Below, one piece after another: positions 42,425-54,060 of a stretch of DNA of 64,000 bases. Both the position numbers and the translations under genes were made by a program. Within the stretch, counting starts at the first letter, position 1; every line of letters begins with the position of its first letter. This DNA is from Chlorops oryzae. Its lineage: Eukaryota; Arthropoda; Insecta; Diptera; Chloropidae. Location: positions 86,034,779 through 86,098,778 of the forward strand of contig CM035808.1 of assembly GCA_020466095.1 (NCBI GenBank), in the 5' to 3' direction. The notes beneath the pieces were generated by a model. The model was not told the DNA's origin. It did not search any database and worked only from the letters and a program-made list of their open reading frames with translations.

Positions 42425-43273
42425 GCTGATTTCGGCATAGCCTTCTTCGGCCTCAATGCGGGAAATCGAGAGCTCCGACCTGGCGTTACCAAGTAACGTT
42501 AGTACACCTAAAAATACAAAATTCTACCCAGGTGGGTAAAAGGACTGTTTAGAAAGAAAAAAAAATTGTTGGTAATGAAATATTGTTAGTATCAAGCACT
42601 CAACGGTTGTTGTGATGCATCCCAGAGTTGGGGTCAGGGAAAAAGGAAGAATAACCCACTCGCAGGCTCTTAAGGAGACCGACTGAGGCATGAGCCCCAC
42701 CTGCTTTTACTTGATTTCTCAAGCTCAGTGTTGGATGCATCGATAGGACAGTGGTTAGCGGGCTGTGCCGGCCAGAGGCGAAAAGTTAGTTCGTAGTATA
42801 GATTTCGCCGAAGCACTACTCCATATTAATACATAAAAGAAAAAAATTTTGTTATTTTTTTTTATTAGACATAATTTAATGTAGTGTTATGGTTGAAAAA
42901 TCAGCCTAAGTATTGAACATAAAAATGCATGCTAAACTACTGATGAAGCAACAAATGATTTCACTACAGTTATACATGATCATAAACCAATGCGCTTAGA
43001 GTTAATGGTGAAGCAATGAATGTTTTGCTAGCATGTAGAACTACTGTCGAAGCAATAAATGATTTCACTATATTGCAGTTAAAGTTACTGATGACGCAAT
43101 GAATGTTTCACTTGCATGTAGAACTACTGTTGAAGCAATAAATCTATTCTCGATCCTTATACATGTCCACACCAACGATTAATTTCGCGGGCATGGTTTG
43201 AAGGTTATCTGGACATGGAGCATTTAGGTTATTTGACGGCTATATTCTTAACACTCCTTCTCATTCTTTTCTC
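42425..43273 (-). other. Spacer between inverted integrase and env, with tandem repeats
   Basis: No coding region is evident. At 42930-43160 a word of the form AACTACTGNNGAAGCAA is repeated three times (42934, 43039, 43122), each with AAATGATTTCACTA- or GAATGTTT-type words, forming a degenerate array with spacing of about 83-105 bp. A block at 42735-42800 (ACAGTGGTTAGCGGGCTGTG) is faintly tRNA-like. Confidence 0.45.
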
Positions 43274-43816
43274 TTAATATCTCTGAATTTTTCTCCTGTG
43301 GGATTCTCTTCTTTGTGAAAACTCCTCATCTACCTCCTGCCAGATATTTTCGCCTGTAGTCTCGAAATGAGCGATTGCTGTCGCTTCCATTTCGGGAATG
43401 TTAGGTAGTTTAGTGGGATAAGATTTGGGTTGCGCAAAGTTCAACATTTCTTGGACTCTCCTAACGCATTTGTACCAGCCTTCTGGTCGTTCTGAACTTA
43501 GTTCGGTTAATGAATTGATTATTTTCGTGTGTACCCATTCGGTGAGACAACCTTCGGTTGGTATATTTTCTACTACTGTCACGTGTTCTATGTTGTTACT
43601 TAAACAATGGGCTCTAAACGGTTCTGTGATAAACGTAATCGTGTTTGTTAATACTCGATCAGGGTTTCCGAACATTTTGGAGTGTATTTCTAGTTTAGCT
43701 ATAAATTGTGCCCTGTCTATCTCCTTTATTGGAAAAAGCCAAATGTATCTGGAAAAGGAGTCTATTATTGTTAGAATGTGGGTATATTGTTTGACCGTTG
43801 GAGCAAATGGTCCCAC
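43274..43816 (-). pseudogene. Errantivirus-like integrase fragment, catalytic site altered
   Basis: The core is recognisable from THILTIIDSFSRYIWLFPIK and later PEGWYKCVRRVQEMLNFAQP. The first catalytic Asp is present, but the second block reads VLTNTITFITEPF, where the usual form is LTDxGxxF, and the third reads CLTEWVHTKIINSL. The essential second Asp is gone. It precedes the inverted env in the normal gypsy order (pol then env on the minus strand), so both come from one inverted fragment. It overlaps head-to-head with the start of the plus-strand pol. Confidence 0.7.
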
Positions 43817-43869
43817 GTGGCCCAGATATAGCGTTCGTAATGGCCGGTCCCCCTAATGAGTTAAAACAA

Positions 43870-46263
43870 AATTTTTGGATTTTCAGGGGTAAGAAAGAAA
43901 CCTCAATATTCGACTGCGAGTGTCCAAAAAACGCACAGTTCAGTTGGGGGAAATTACTTCGAAAATTTACCTTCAAATCAGGACACAATGAGGATGTAGC
44001 TAACAGTTTAAATTTGAGACACGAGCTTCCGGTAGAAGATGCTTTTATAGAAATACCGTGCCAACAAACGTATAGGAGAAAAGCCACATTATTAATTGAC
44101 TCTGGTGCGCATACCAGTTTGATTAGAAGAGAATCGTTAGCAGATGATGTAGACATTGATTTTAAAAAGGTTAAGCGTTTAGTAGGAGCTTTCGGAGGAG
44201 ACTCCAGCACTATAGGTGAAGTGAAAATAGAACACGATCAGATTCCGTCATTGAAGTTTAATATGCAAGTAGTCCCTTATGGTACAAATTTGCCAGCGGA
44301 TGGTCTCCTTGGACGAGATTCACTCTGGAATAAGACCATAACGGATACGATAAGAAAAAATATCACTTTTGTTGAAAAGGGAGCACAGGTAGCTACCCTA
44401 CCGTTAATTTTGAAGAATTTTTCTTGTAATGTTCACGTGGCTAGAAAAATCACAATTCAACCGAGATCGATAAGAATAATTGCAGTTAGTACAGGGTTAC
44501 TAGCGAATGATTTAGTGGTGCATAAAAGAGAAGTGGCACCAAACGTTTATATTGGAGAAAGTATTACAAAACCCCAGAATGGGTTGGGATATGTATCAGT
44601 TTTGAATGCCTCAGAGGATCAGGCTAAATTAGATATGAAAACCGAACTACAGTATAGTCTTTTAGACGACTATGCGATGTTACGCGAGAATTTTTCTAAG
44701 TATGGAGCTAAAAATTATAAATCACCCGTTTCTTGTCTGAATATTAATACGTGTGCATCCGACTCCAGTGGGGAACGATTTCCGCTTTTAGTCAATACCC
44801 TGTCACTGGATGTTAACCTAAATGACGAAGAGCGAACGTCGCTATTGAAAATATGTGAAGATTTTCAGGACGTTTTCCATCTAAAAGGGGATTATCTAAG
44901 TTACACTACTACTTTACGTCATGAAATCCCCACAGAACCTGGCCATCCACCAGTAAACATTAGACAGTATCGCCTGCCCGAAGCGCATAAAGAAGAGATA
45001 AATAGGCAAGTCGAGGAAATGCTCGAACAAGAGATTATAACCCCTAGTTTTTCGCCATGGAATTCTCCCATTATTTTGGTGCCAAAGAAAAGTGGGCCAA
45101 ATGGAGAAAAGAAGTGGAGGCTAGTGGTGGACTTTCGTAAATTGAATGAGCAAACGGTTAAACAAATTTTTCCAATTCCTAGGATTGACGAGATACTCGA
45201 CCAGCTAGGGTGTAGTCGTTATTTTACCACGCTAGATTTAGCTAGCGGATACCATCAAGTATTGGTAGATGAGGACGACCGAAAAAAGACAGCCTTCAGC
45301 ACAGGTCAGGGACATTATGAATTTTTACGAATGCCGTTTGGCCTAACAGGGGCACCGGCAACATTCCAACGAATCATGAATCATATTCTTACAGGGATTC
45401 AAGGAATAGATTGTTTTGTTTACTTAGATGATATTGTAGTCTACGGCAGAAATTTAAAGGAGCACGAAATACGTTTGCGAAAGGTTCTACAGGCTCTAAG
45501 AGACAACAACCTAAAAATACAAACAGAAAAGTGTAAATTTTTAAGAAGAGAGGTGGTTTATTTGGGTCATCGCTGTTCTGAGCAAGGTGTTTTGCCAGAT
45601 CCAAGCGAGGTAGAGTGTGTAAAGCGTTTCCCAGCACCCAGGAATAAAAAACAACTACAATCTTTCCTGGGTTTGGTGAACTACTATAGGAAATTTATTA
45701 CCAATGCAGCCCGAATATTGCTGCCTCTAACCAATTTGCTAAAAAAGGATGTCGAGTACGAGTGGTCTGAGTCTTGTCAAAGCGCAATGGTAGCCTTAAA
45801 AACCGCTATTACCAGTCCGCCGATTTTAAGATATGCGGATTTTTCTCAACCCTTCTTGCTGACTACAGATGCCAGCAATGAGGCGTTGGGAGCAATTCTA
45901 TCACAAGGAGTTCTGGGAGAAGACCTACCGATTTATTTTGCAAGTAGAGCGTTGAGTCAGACGGAGCACAGATACTCAACAATAGAGAAGGAGTTCTTGG
46001 CTATAGTGTGGGCCACAAAAAATTTTAGATCATATTTACTAGGACGTCATTTCACTATTTACACTGACCATAAGCCGTTGAGAGGAATAGCGAATTTAAA
46101 AGACCAAACGTCTAGGTTGGCTAGATTCCGACACAAGTTGTCAGAGTTCGACTTTGAAATTTGTTATAAGCCGGGGAAAACAAATCAGAATGCGAACGCT
46201 CTAAGTAGATTGCCCTACGAAGATACCAACATAGCCGTAGTGACAAGATCTCAGGCCAGGTAA
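43870..46263 (+). pseudogene. G2 protease, reverse transcriptase and RNase H
   Basis: A single open frame. The retropepsin signature LLIDSGAHTSLIRRE lies at about 44092-44136, and DGLLGRDSLW is its second conserved block. RT shows SPWNSPIILVPKKSG, RLVVDFRKLNEQT, TTLDLASGYHQVLV, MPFGLTGAPATFQRIM and CFVYLDDIVVYG (YLDD 45421-45432, intact). RNase H shows LLTTDASNEALGAIL, YSTIEKEFLAIVWA and IYTDHKPL. The frame ends in TAA at 46261. Upstream of about 43870 similarity stops at the inverted block, so gag is lost. Confidence 0.85.
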
Positions 46264-46332
46264 AAGACAGGCCCATCAGATAGTTCAGGGGTAGTCGAGG
46301 AAATTTAATTAAAAAATAACGAAGAAGGGGAT

Positions 46333-47424
46333 ATGTTAGAAAACCCTGATTTGGGAAAGGAAGACTCTGCCGTTTTCCTGACAGACCCCAGGGATATAAA
46401 AAATGTACTAAAACAATTTCATGATAGTCCGATGGGTGGGCATAAAGGGGCCCTAAAAACATATTTCCGTATTCGCCTCCAATTTAAGTGGAGCGGCATG
46501 CAACGCCAAATAAGAGATTATGTCAAGTCATGTACCAACTGTCAGCAGAATAAGGCTAGTAAAGCGACGAAAATGCCCATGGTTATAACCGATACGGCTC
46601 ATAGACCATTCGACAAATTGTTTATGGACATGGTGGGTCCTCTACCTACCACCGCATCAGGCAACAAATATATTCTCACAATAATAGATGATTTCTCTAA
46701 ATATTTTATTTGTGCGGCCATGCCGGATGCAGAGGCTAGCACAGTAGCGAAAATTTTTTTTAAAGAGGTCATTTCGAAATTTGGTGTACCTCGACTTCTG
46801 GTGACCGATAACGGCACGAACTTTACTTCCAAACTATTTTCAGATATTTGCAAGCTACTGGGAGTGAAAAGACTTACAACTAGTCCATATCACCCTCAGT
46901 CGAACGGGGCACTGGAAAGATGTCACCGGCCTTTGGCCGAACATCTTCGTATGGTGGTAAATGAAGATGGTACGAACTGGGACGAATGGCTATGCCATTC
47001 TATGCACGTTCATAATAATTCGGTCCACACCGCAACCAAACATACGCCCACTAAGGTGCTTTTTTGTTTCGATGTCGACTTGCCAGTAAATTTAAAGAAA
47101 AAACCCATACCTCTCTATAACCCAGACGACTACGGCAAAATTCTGAAATACCAAATTCAGAGAACGTATGAATTGGTACGTAAGAACCAAGCAAAATCAA
47201 AAGAAAATTCGAAGAAATATTATGATACCACAGTAAATTTCCAATCATTTAAAAGCGGTGAAAAGGTTTGGCTAAAAAACCAGACTCGAAAAAACAAATT
47301 TTCATCACCATGGGTGGGCCCTTATACAGTAGTGTCCTCTATTGGTCCGGTGAATACCAAGCTTTTGATAAAGGGAAAAGAAAAAACGTACCACAAAAAC
47401 CTTTTGAAACTATATCACAAGTAA
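46333..47424 (+). pseudogene. G2 integrase
   Basis: It is in the same frame as the RT/RNase H ORF, with two in-frame stops between (46261 and about 46306). The zinc finger is FHDSPMGGHKG with CTNCQQNKA. Catalytic blocks FMDMVGPLPTTASG, LLVTDNGTNFTSKLF and HPQSNGALERCH preserve the D, D and E residues. The C-terminal domain includes FKSGEKVWLKNQTRKNKF and WVGPYTVVSSIGP, the GPY/F module of Gypsy integrases. It ends at 47424 in KNLLKLYHK. Apart from the two stops the pol gene looks intact. Confidence 0.9.
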
Positions 47425-50289
47425 TAACGAAAACAATTTAATTTTTTTTTCATTTATATTCGTTTTCAAAGAATTTAATTTAAAAAAAAAAAAAAAAAAA
47501 TCTATGAACACAGCTTGCGTACAGTATAGTACTCCAAAATACGACAAACGTTGTCCTTTAAATTTTTTTTAATGCGGGTTCCTTGTGTTTAATCGTACAT
47601 CATTTTAATCTGTCTATAAATTTGTCTATTTTTAAAAATTTGATGCGAAGGTTTTTCCTATTCTTCGATGCTACAGTTTTCATTTTCGGCTTATTAAAAA
47701 AAAAAAAATTTAATTATATATACTTACTTATAATTGAATGTACTATCAAAATATTCAGTTATCGGTAAGTTATATGTGTCGGGAGAGCCAAAGTTTTTTA
47801 ATACTTTTGGGGAAAAAATTTTGACAGGCAACTTATGCTGTCACAAAAAAAAAAAAAAAAAATTTTTTTCTGATTTAAAAAAAAAAAAAAATTTTTTTTT
47901 ATATTAAAAAAATTTTTTTTCCTAAAATCTTATTTTTTCGTCTGCAGTTTTGGACAAGTATATCTCCTAGCATGGCGATATTACCATACACGATTAATAA
48001 GCTTTTGAATAAATAAAAAGTCAAACAATAAAAATTTGAAAACAGAAGTCCAATTTTTGGAACGATTTGATAATGAAAGATTTTCTGCTAACTTTCAATA
48101 CTAAACTCAGTACTTAAGCTTAAACCTATATGAACTTACAAAAAAAAAAAAATAATAATTTCAATGATACATCATTTGGATTTTACTTAAATTTACTCAA
48201 AATAAAACTTTCATCTATTTCACAAAGGTTTAAGTAACTCTTGACGTCAGCAGAATCGCCTAAAATTTTTAACTAACCTCCTTTTTCGCTTCTAATAATA
48301 AATACCAACAAACATATATGTTAGTGTAACTATACTAGTTTGCTAGAAAAAAGTTTACGAATCAACCGGAAATTACAAGCGGCAACTTTCCAGGAACTCC
48401 ACTACATTACTTCAAGGCACAAAATTTCATCTTTATATGACGTTTCCAACTCCATTAAAGCAAAATGTAAAATACGAGAGTTCATCTTTTTATTTCAATT
48501 GGGAAACTTATTGGCTAGATAAAGCAAAATCAAACCGGTACCATTATCCAAGGCACATTACATCATATTTAAAACTGTTGTACAACCACCGTTCTAAAAA
48601 CAATTTTGTTATAAACGGCACAAAAGGCGAAACAAGTGACGGCCAGTAGTCTCACTTCAATGGATTGTCAACATTGGTCTTTATTCTACAGTTCGGAGTT
48701 TGCAGCGTCCCGTCTCATCAATAACTTCCAAAATATCAACGTTTCAAAATATATATCACATTTTGTGGCAAGATCATAACGCCTCCTTGCAAAGCGGAGC
48801 GCTCAGAAAACGATTGTCAGCAATATCTAACCAAAAATCTTAAATGCAATACGAATGCAATATCAAACTTACTGAACTCCACTCCTTTGATGTCATCAAG
48901 GTCACTGGAAAAAATTTCTTACCTGAAATATTGCGATCACACGATGTTTTGGCGAAAATTTTACATCTACAAGTCGTAGCAATGGTTCGAGGCAACAATT
49001 CATGCTCAGGGAGCAAGAAGAGCTTCGCAAAGAAAAAGCTCGCTAGCACACCCCGAAAACCTAAGCACACCACTAACTCCAAACGTATCTCTGCGGGAGG
49101 ATAAACCTCGCTCAATGCTGAGAGATGCGAGGAGAAAGCCAAGCTACTATAAGGGGGAAGGGGCTGGAGCATGGATTCCCAAAAAATGCAACAACCTCAC
49201 AAAAGTTCGAATCACCCTACATTGTTCGAATCACCGACCCAGGAGCAGAGCGTCTCACCACGAGTTTTCATAAGTTTCCAACTCCACAAATATTAACACG
49301 TGTTCGAAACACAGGACATTTTCCAAATCAAGGACCAGTTGCGTAAAAAAAAAAAATAGTTGCAGCCGGACCGATCATGAGATTCAAATAAATTGGTCAC
49401 GACAGCAGTTGATAAGGAAAACCGTGCGCTATCGTTCAGAAGTCCTCATAGAAACGAAAGCCGTTTTCGTCACAGTTATTCTTTATGTTTATTTCTGGAT
49501 TTCTACTGGCCAATAAATGACATAATTTTCCTCATCTGCGGCGCGACAATAATCGCAGACAGCGAGAGTCATCAGTGCCCATCACCCCCGAACGATTTTG
49601 GAATCGGGGACAGCATGAATCATCAGTGTCGATCAACCCATTAACTATAAAGGTTTCGTGAACAGCAGCCAATATGGATTATTACAAGTAAGGAAGCAAT
49701 AAGAATAACATTGTTAGTCTTTCTTATAATCACACGCTTTTTCTGGATGTAGTAGTATTCTCTAAAACTAATTGTATGTATCTCTATTTGCTTCGAAATA
49801 GTTTAAAAAAAAAAAGAACAAGCTTTTTGCTATTTTTCAGAAAATTCGCCACACCTTAATTCATTAAACAGAAACAATCTAGCTTTTGCATTCCTGTTAT
49901 TTATAAAAAAAAAAAAAAAAAAAAAAAAGGTGCATATTTAAGTTCGTGCATATTTTCCTTAAATTTATCCAATTTCAATTGTTTGATTTGTTTATGCGTC
50001 ATGCAAGGTTGTAAAGAAGTGACAAGGGAGAAGTAATTGAATTAACTTAAAGTTAAAGTTTTTTTTTCTCATTTTAGCCTAAGATATTCTAATTAAGTAC
50101 GTTAAGTTTTTCAACCTAGCATAAGAAAATTTACAGTAAAATCTTAAAACTCAAAAGAAAGCCAGAACCGAACGTCACAAAAGTAGAATGTAGGGATCGC
50201 GTCTCGTGTCCGAAATTGTCCGTAAACAAAAACAAATATATTTTTTCTCCTATTTTGCCCGGGGATCCTTCCTATAAGGGGGGGAGGGA
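47425..50289 (+). other. G2 3' region: non-coding, A/T homopolymer-rich
   Basis: Homopolymer A and T runs dominate 47480-47950 and 49900-49930. Two short overlapping ORFs at 48340-48650 show no motif and could be traces of a lost env. The right part contains repeat A (49634-49830) and ends in a polypurine tract AAGGGGGGGGAGGGA (50275-50289) directly before the 3' LTR. Confidence 0.6.
49634..49830 (+). repeat. Dispersed repeat A, right copy (uninterrupted)
   Basis: Matches 705-838 plus 1342-1445 and represents the empty version of the site occupied there by the 503-bp element. Confidence 0.75.
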
Positions 50290-51490
50290 TGTTAGGTGTC
50301 GACTTTGGCTAAGTAGGTTGAGAACCCCTGGCGGTGGTGGCCACAGACCACCACGCTGGGAGCGCCTGAAAGTAATTCCATTACATTCCAGCAATCTGGC
50401 TGTAACTAGATTCTTCTAACATTTTTACCAAAGCGTGAGAATTCAAAAAATATTTTATTTCCACTTGCAACGAGTTTTTGCCGACTTTGCATTCCCATAA
50501 ATCTAAAGCTGAAATGCCCTTGTGCATTCTGCACATATAACATTTCATTAAAAATCAAAATATAGCAAACAAAAGCAAATTGTCTAAAAAGATTGCAAAC
50601 GTTATCTGCAAGACTTTATAAGGTTTTGATTTCAAACAACCGTAAAATTTCGGACGCATGGAACGGCAAGGAAAATTCTGCCGACGTTGCATTCCCACGA
50701 TCAGCACATAGGCTGATCGCTTTTCCAAGTCACGTTGTCCCAACTTATGTGCGCCGACGCGGCCAGCAAGCCGTCGACGGCTCAGTCGCGTTAGGAAACT
50801 GTAAAGGAAAATAAAATTCCTAATGCAGGGAGTCGATTTTGGATTTTAAAGCCGTAAGGACGGCCAGCTCGGAGTTGATTTTTGTGAGTGAAGCCGCGAG
50901 GGACTGTCGGTTCACTGGTGTTACTTTTGATTAACAAAGAAAGATTGTGCAGTTGGTGTTGAAAGTCAGTCCTCATTAAAGGACTGACTTTGTGTTAAAA
51001 GTAGTAATCGAGTGTGCTCGAAATTTAAGGAAAGAAATGAAAATAAGCCAATAAAATTAAAAATTGTGTTGAAAGTCAGTCCTCTCTAAAGGACTGACTT
51101 CGGTTAGGTGACAAAAGAAAAAAATAATATATAGCCAATAGTTGTAAAAAAAAAAGAAGAAAATAAATAAAAAGAAAAAGTAACATTTCAGTCTGGTGTA
51201 ATTTGATTGAAAAGAAAAAGGAAAACAAGCCTGTCGGTTCACTGGTGTTAATTTTGATTAAAACCAAAAAGGATTGTGCCATTTTGTGTTGAAAGTCAGT
51301 CCTCTCTAAAGGACTGACTTCGGTTAGGTGACGAAAGCAAAATAATACATAGCCAATAATTGTGAAAAAAAATTGATCATAACGTCTCCCCTTCCTTCCT
51401 TTTCCAACAAAAAAAGGAAGAAGATAAAGAACGTTTTACTGGCGCAGCCGGTAGGATTGAATAGAAAAAGGAAAAATAAAAAACGTTACA
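50290..51490 (+). repeat. G2 3' LTR, 1201 bp
   Basis: Same ends as the 5' LTR and same length. Differences noticed are at the equivalents of 38205, 38946, 39000 and around 39005-39025, including loss of the embedded ACGTTACA match (ACGTTTTA here). Confidence 0.95.
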
Positions 51491-51964
51491 GCTTCAAGGA
51501 AACGCGATCAAAGGGGTTGTCTTCTCAAAGGAAAGGTAACTTTGGTAGTTTCTTTTTTCAATGAGGTTTTCACTTTACTGATAATTTATTGAATAATTTT
51601 GAGGCTTATATTCTAATTAATTGCAATGTAATCAATAATTTTTATAAAAGCTATGAGTTAGAATTTGCTGGCTTGCATGATTGGTTCTTTTAGACGTTTT
51701 AATTCCTGTTCAGGAAAAGCACGCAGCGTAATTTGTTTTTGCTTGCTTGCAGAAATCGCGTGCGAAATCAATGATTGAATTTTCAAAGGTTTAACGCTCT
51801 TTAATGCAAGCAAGCAAAATGAAACTTTAACATGCACGCGCTGCTTGCTTGCAGGCGAAAGAAATGTGAAAACAATAATTGATTCCTCGAAAGTTTAGTG
51901 CCCTTTAATGTAAGCAAGCAAAATGTTATTATTATTTGTTCATTATTATTGACATGTCGTAACA
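51491..51964 (-). repeat. BEL1 5' LTR, distal piece, with internal repeats
   Basis: Resumes with the duplicated GCTT and extends to about 51964, where the minus strand would start TGTTACGACATG. Two tandem units of about 105 bp (51736-51925) each start TGCTTGCTTGCAG and end ATGTAAGCAAGCAAAATG or ATGCAAGCAAGCAAAATG, so each unit is bounded by an inverted TTGCTTGCA motif. The outer LTR boundary is inferred from the TG...CA rule only. Confidence 0.55.
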
Positions 51965-52397
51965 GGGGTGTTGCGAAAATCAAGGTCTGAACGTGGAAGT
52001 GCGCTACCATCGTCATTAGACGCATTATATTGCTACGCTTTGTTTTGATCAATATAAATTTGTATTGCAGCGCAGGAATGAAGAACGATTCCCTGCCACG
52101 GCTGCATATTTATTTTCTTCCTTTTTGCGAAGCATTTTACACACGTTTGCTTGCAGCTGATTTTTAAAGTGCTCGCACGACGTCGATCATAATCGTGCAC
52201 TACGACTGGTCTTTTTCGCATCCGACAAAGCTTAGCACATCCACATTGATATCGAGTCTTTTGCGTTATGTAAAAATTTAAGTTAATTGTGGGTGAATAC
52301 ACTCGTTAAATTTGCGGAAATATCGTTAAGTAGTTCCGTTTTTGTTCCAACAACAGAAGGCACCTGAATTTGTGACACAATCTCACCAGCTACCGAG
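51965..52397 (+). other. Leader of BEL3, unassigned
   Basis: No coding region. A degenerate primer-site-like ATTTGTGACAC lies at about 52367 just upstream of the gag start. The rest may be a 5' LTR of a different subfamily, as it does not match the 3' LTR. Confidence 0.4.
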
Positions 52398-53527
52398 ATG
52401 TCTTTCGATGTGAAATTCAACGACGCGGTACAGCAGCTCAAGAGCTACTGCGATATGATTATGAACTCCGACCCCTTGAATCACACCGAGTCACTCATCG
52501 AAATTAAAAACAAAGGAAATTCAGGATTGTTGGAAGCGGGTTCAAGAGACTTACGGCGCGGGCCGCTCAAACGACGCATGGCCTGATGAGGTTGCCGCCC
52601 TGGTTCAAGTGACGTATAATAAATGTCGCGACCTCCAAGTTGTCGCGTGAGCTCAGCTGAAGGATATGGTACGGATGCATTCTCACTTCCATCCACCACT
52701 ATCCAGCACAAGGGCGTCTCCACCATATGCTGAGATGCCGCCAGAAGATAATTTTATTCGAGTGCCCCCTTGTGACGTTGCGCATTTTTCCGGAGGGTAC
52801 AACGAGTGGCCAGCATTTCGTGATATGTTCACAGCCGTCTATATCAACTATCCAAGACTGCCACCTGTGCAAAAGCTCTATTATTTGCGAAATAAAACGA
52901 CCGGTGCCGCCGGAGCAATCGTCAAAGGATATCCCCTGTGTGGCTCCAATTTTCAGCACGCCTGAGAGGCTCTCCAAGCTCGGTACGAGAACAAGCGCAT
53001 CTTAATCGATCACCAATTGAAAACCTTGTTCGATCTGCCCGCCATTATGAAACCAGCGAAGGCATTTTGAAAATACCGACGACGGTCAACGATTGTATCA
53101 CCATGATGCTATCTGCAAATCCGTCAACTTCGTCGACCAACGCTTCCATACACAGGATCAAACCCCAGGGTCGTGCCCCCTGTGCAACGGGCACCATCCC
53201 ATACGCCAATGCGCCCAATTTTTAAAGTTGCCAGTCGCGGAACGCTATAAAATTATTACGAAATCGAAAAGCTGCCTCAATTGTCTCGCCGCCAGTCACC
53301 AACGGTCCAAATGCCCCAGTCAACACAACTGTGCGAAGTGCCAACAACGACACCACACTTTGTTGCATTTTGCGAGCGCGGTTGCAACCGCTCTTCCAGA
53401 GATGGGCTCGTCTCCGACGAGCCAGCCGGCGCATTTCCATGCGCAACCAGAGGCTTCGAGCTCCGTGAGCATCCCCTCCACGTCACAGGCCCACGCACAC
53501 GTCTCCATCAGCCAGAACGATTCCTAG
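52398..53527 (+). pseudogene. BEL3 gag
   Basis: Starts MSFDVKFNDAVQQLKSYCDM. After a frame change come EYNEWPAFRDMF-type core residues (GYNEWPAFRDMFTAVYINYP, VQKLYYLRNKTTGAAG). The nucleocapsid has CPLCNGHHPIRQC, CLNCLAASHQRSKC and CAKCQQRHHTLLH (53093-53527). At least three frame changes and several stops break it. Confidence 0.8.
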
Positions 53528-54060
53528 TCCGGGCGCTTTTAGACCAAGGTTCGCAGAGAACATTTTTAACCGAACGCATGCAGCTGCAGTTGAACTTGCC
53601 GACGACTTATAAAATCTGCAACGTATCCGGCATGGGCGGCCAATGCACCCCAATAACGAAAAAGGAGTGCACCATCACGCTCGCATCGCCTCGTTCTTCG
53701 TTCGAGGAGGAAATCGACGCCGTGGTGTTGCCGAAATTGACCAATTGGCTTCCGGCCAAAAGGGTCTCCAATTTGGATCCCCACGAGATCTCATCGTTGG
53801 AGCTCGCCAATCCCCGGTTTATGAATCCGTCCGCATCGATATGGTCATCGGGTCTGACATCATGCCGAAATTATTGCGGCCGGGCGTCAAGATGAATGTC
53901 GGAGGAAGCCTTATTGCCCAAAACTCAGTCTTCGGTTGGTAATTGAGTGGGCCGATCACCAGCGAAACCACCGCCGCGTTTACGACGCAGGTCTCCGGAG
54001 ACCCTCAAGAGTAACTCCACGAGTAACACAAGTCGTTTTGGGAGCAGGAAGAATCCTGCG
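53528..54060 (+). pseudogene. BEL3 aspartic protease region
   Basis: VRALLDQGSQRTFLTERM replaces the usual DSG by DQG, which is also seen in other BEL families. NVSGMGG and VVLPKLTNWLPAKRV follow, and then IGSDIMPKLLRPG-type residues and NSVFGW on a shifted frame. The coding similarity breaks off at about 54010-54060, where the RT palm and fingers should begin. Confidence 0.7.

Larger units (their letters stand above)
37861..51490 (+). mobile_element. G2: chimeric Gypsy retrotransposon, 13.6 kb
   Basis: Two 1201-bp LTRs (37861-39061, 50290-51490), different at only about half a dozen sites, are flanked by GCTT (37857-37860, 51491-51494) inside the BEL1 LTR. The interior is abnormal. After the primer site comes a stub of 3' untranslated region with a polypurine tract, a second diverged LTR (39149 to about 40600), an inverted errantivirus-like env/integrase block (40964-43816), then a plus-strand protease-RT-RNase H-integrase (43870-47424) and a long non-coding tail. 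No gag is found. Confidence 0.85.
9290..51964 (-). mobile_element. BEL1: BEL/Pao retrotransposon with env, expanded by nested insertions
   Basis: A single minus-strand element can be followed through five blocks: 5' LTR (37775-37860 continuing at 51491-51964), primer site and gag N-terminus (36908-37774), gag capsid (19714-20142), gag zinc knuckles (about 18680-18964), and protease-pol-env (9290 to about 13955). The intervening DNA is foreign: a LINE, a solo LTR, G1 (with BEL2) and G2. For the solo LTR, G1 and G2 the short target duplications can be read exactly, and removal restores BEL1 frames at the solo LTR and G1 sites. The 3' LTR is missing because the left end is truncated at the mini-me element. 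BEL1 own sequence totals about 6.8 kb, usual for BEL. Confidence 0.85.

Noticed and set aside
42735..42800. tRNA-like sequence with ACAGTGGTTAGCGG
   Set aside because: Resembles an A box but has no B box or cloverleaf. Probably chance within the inverted retroelement block.
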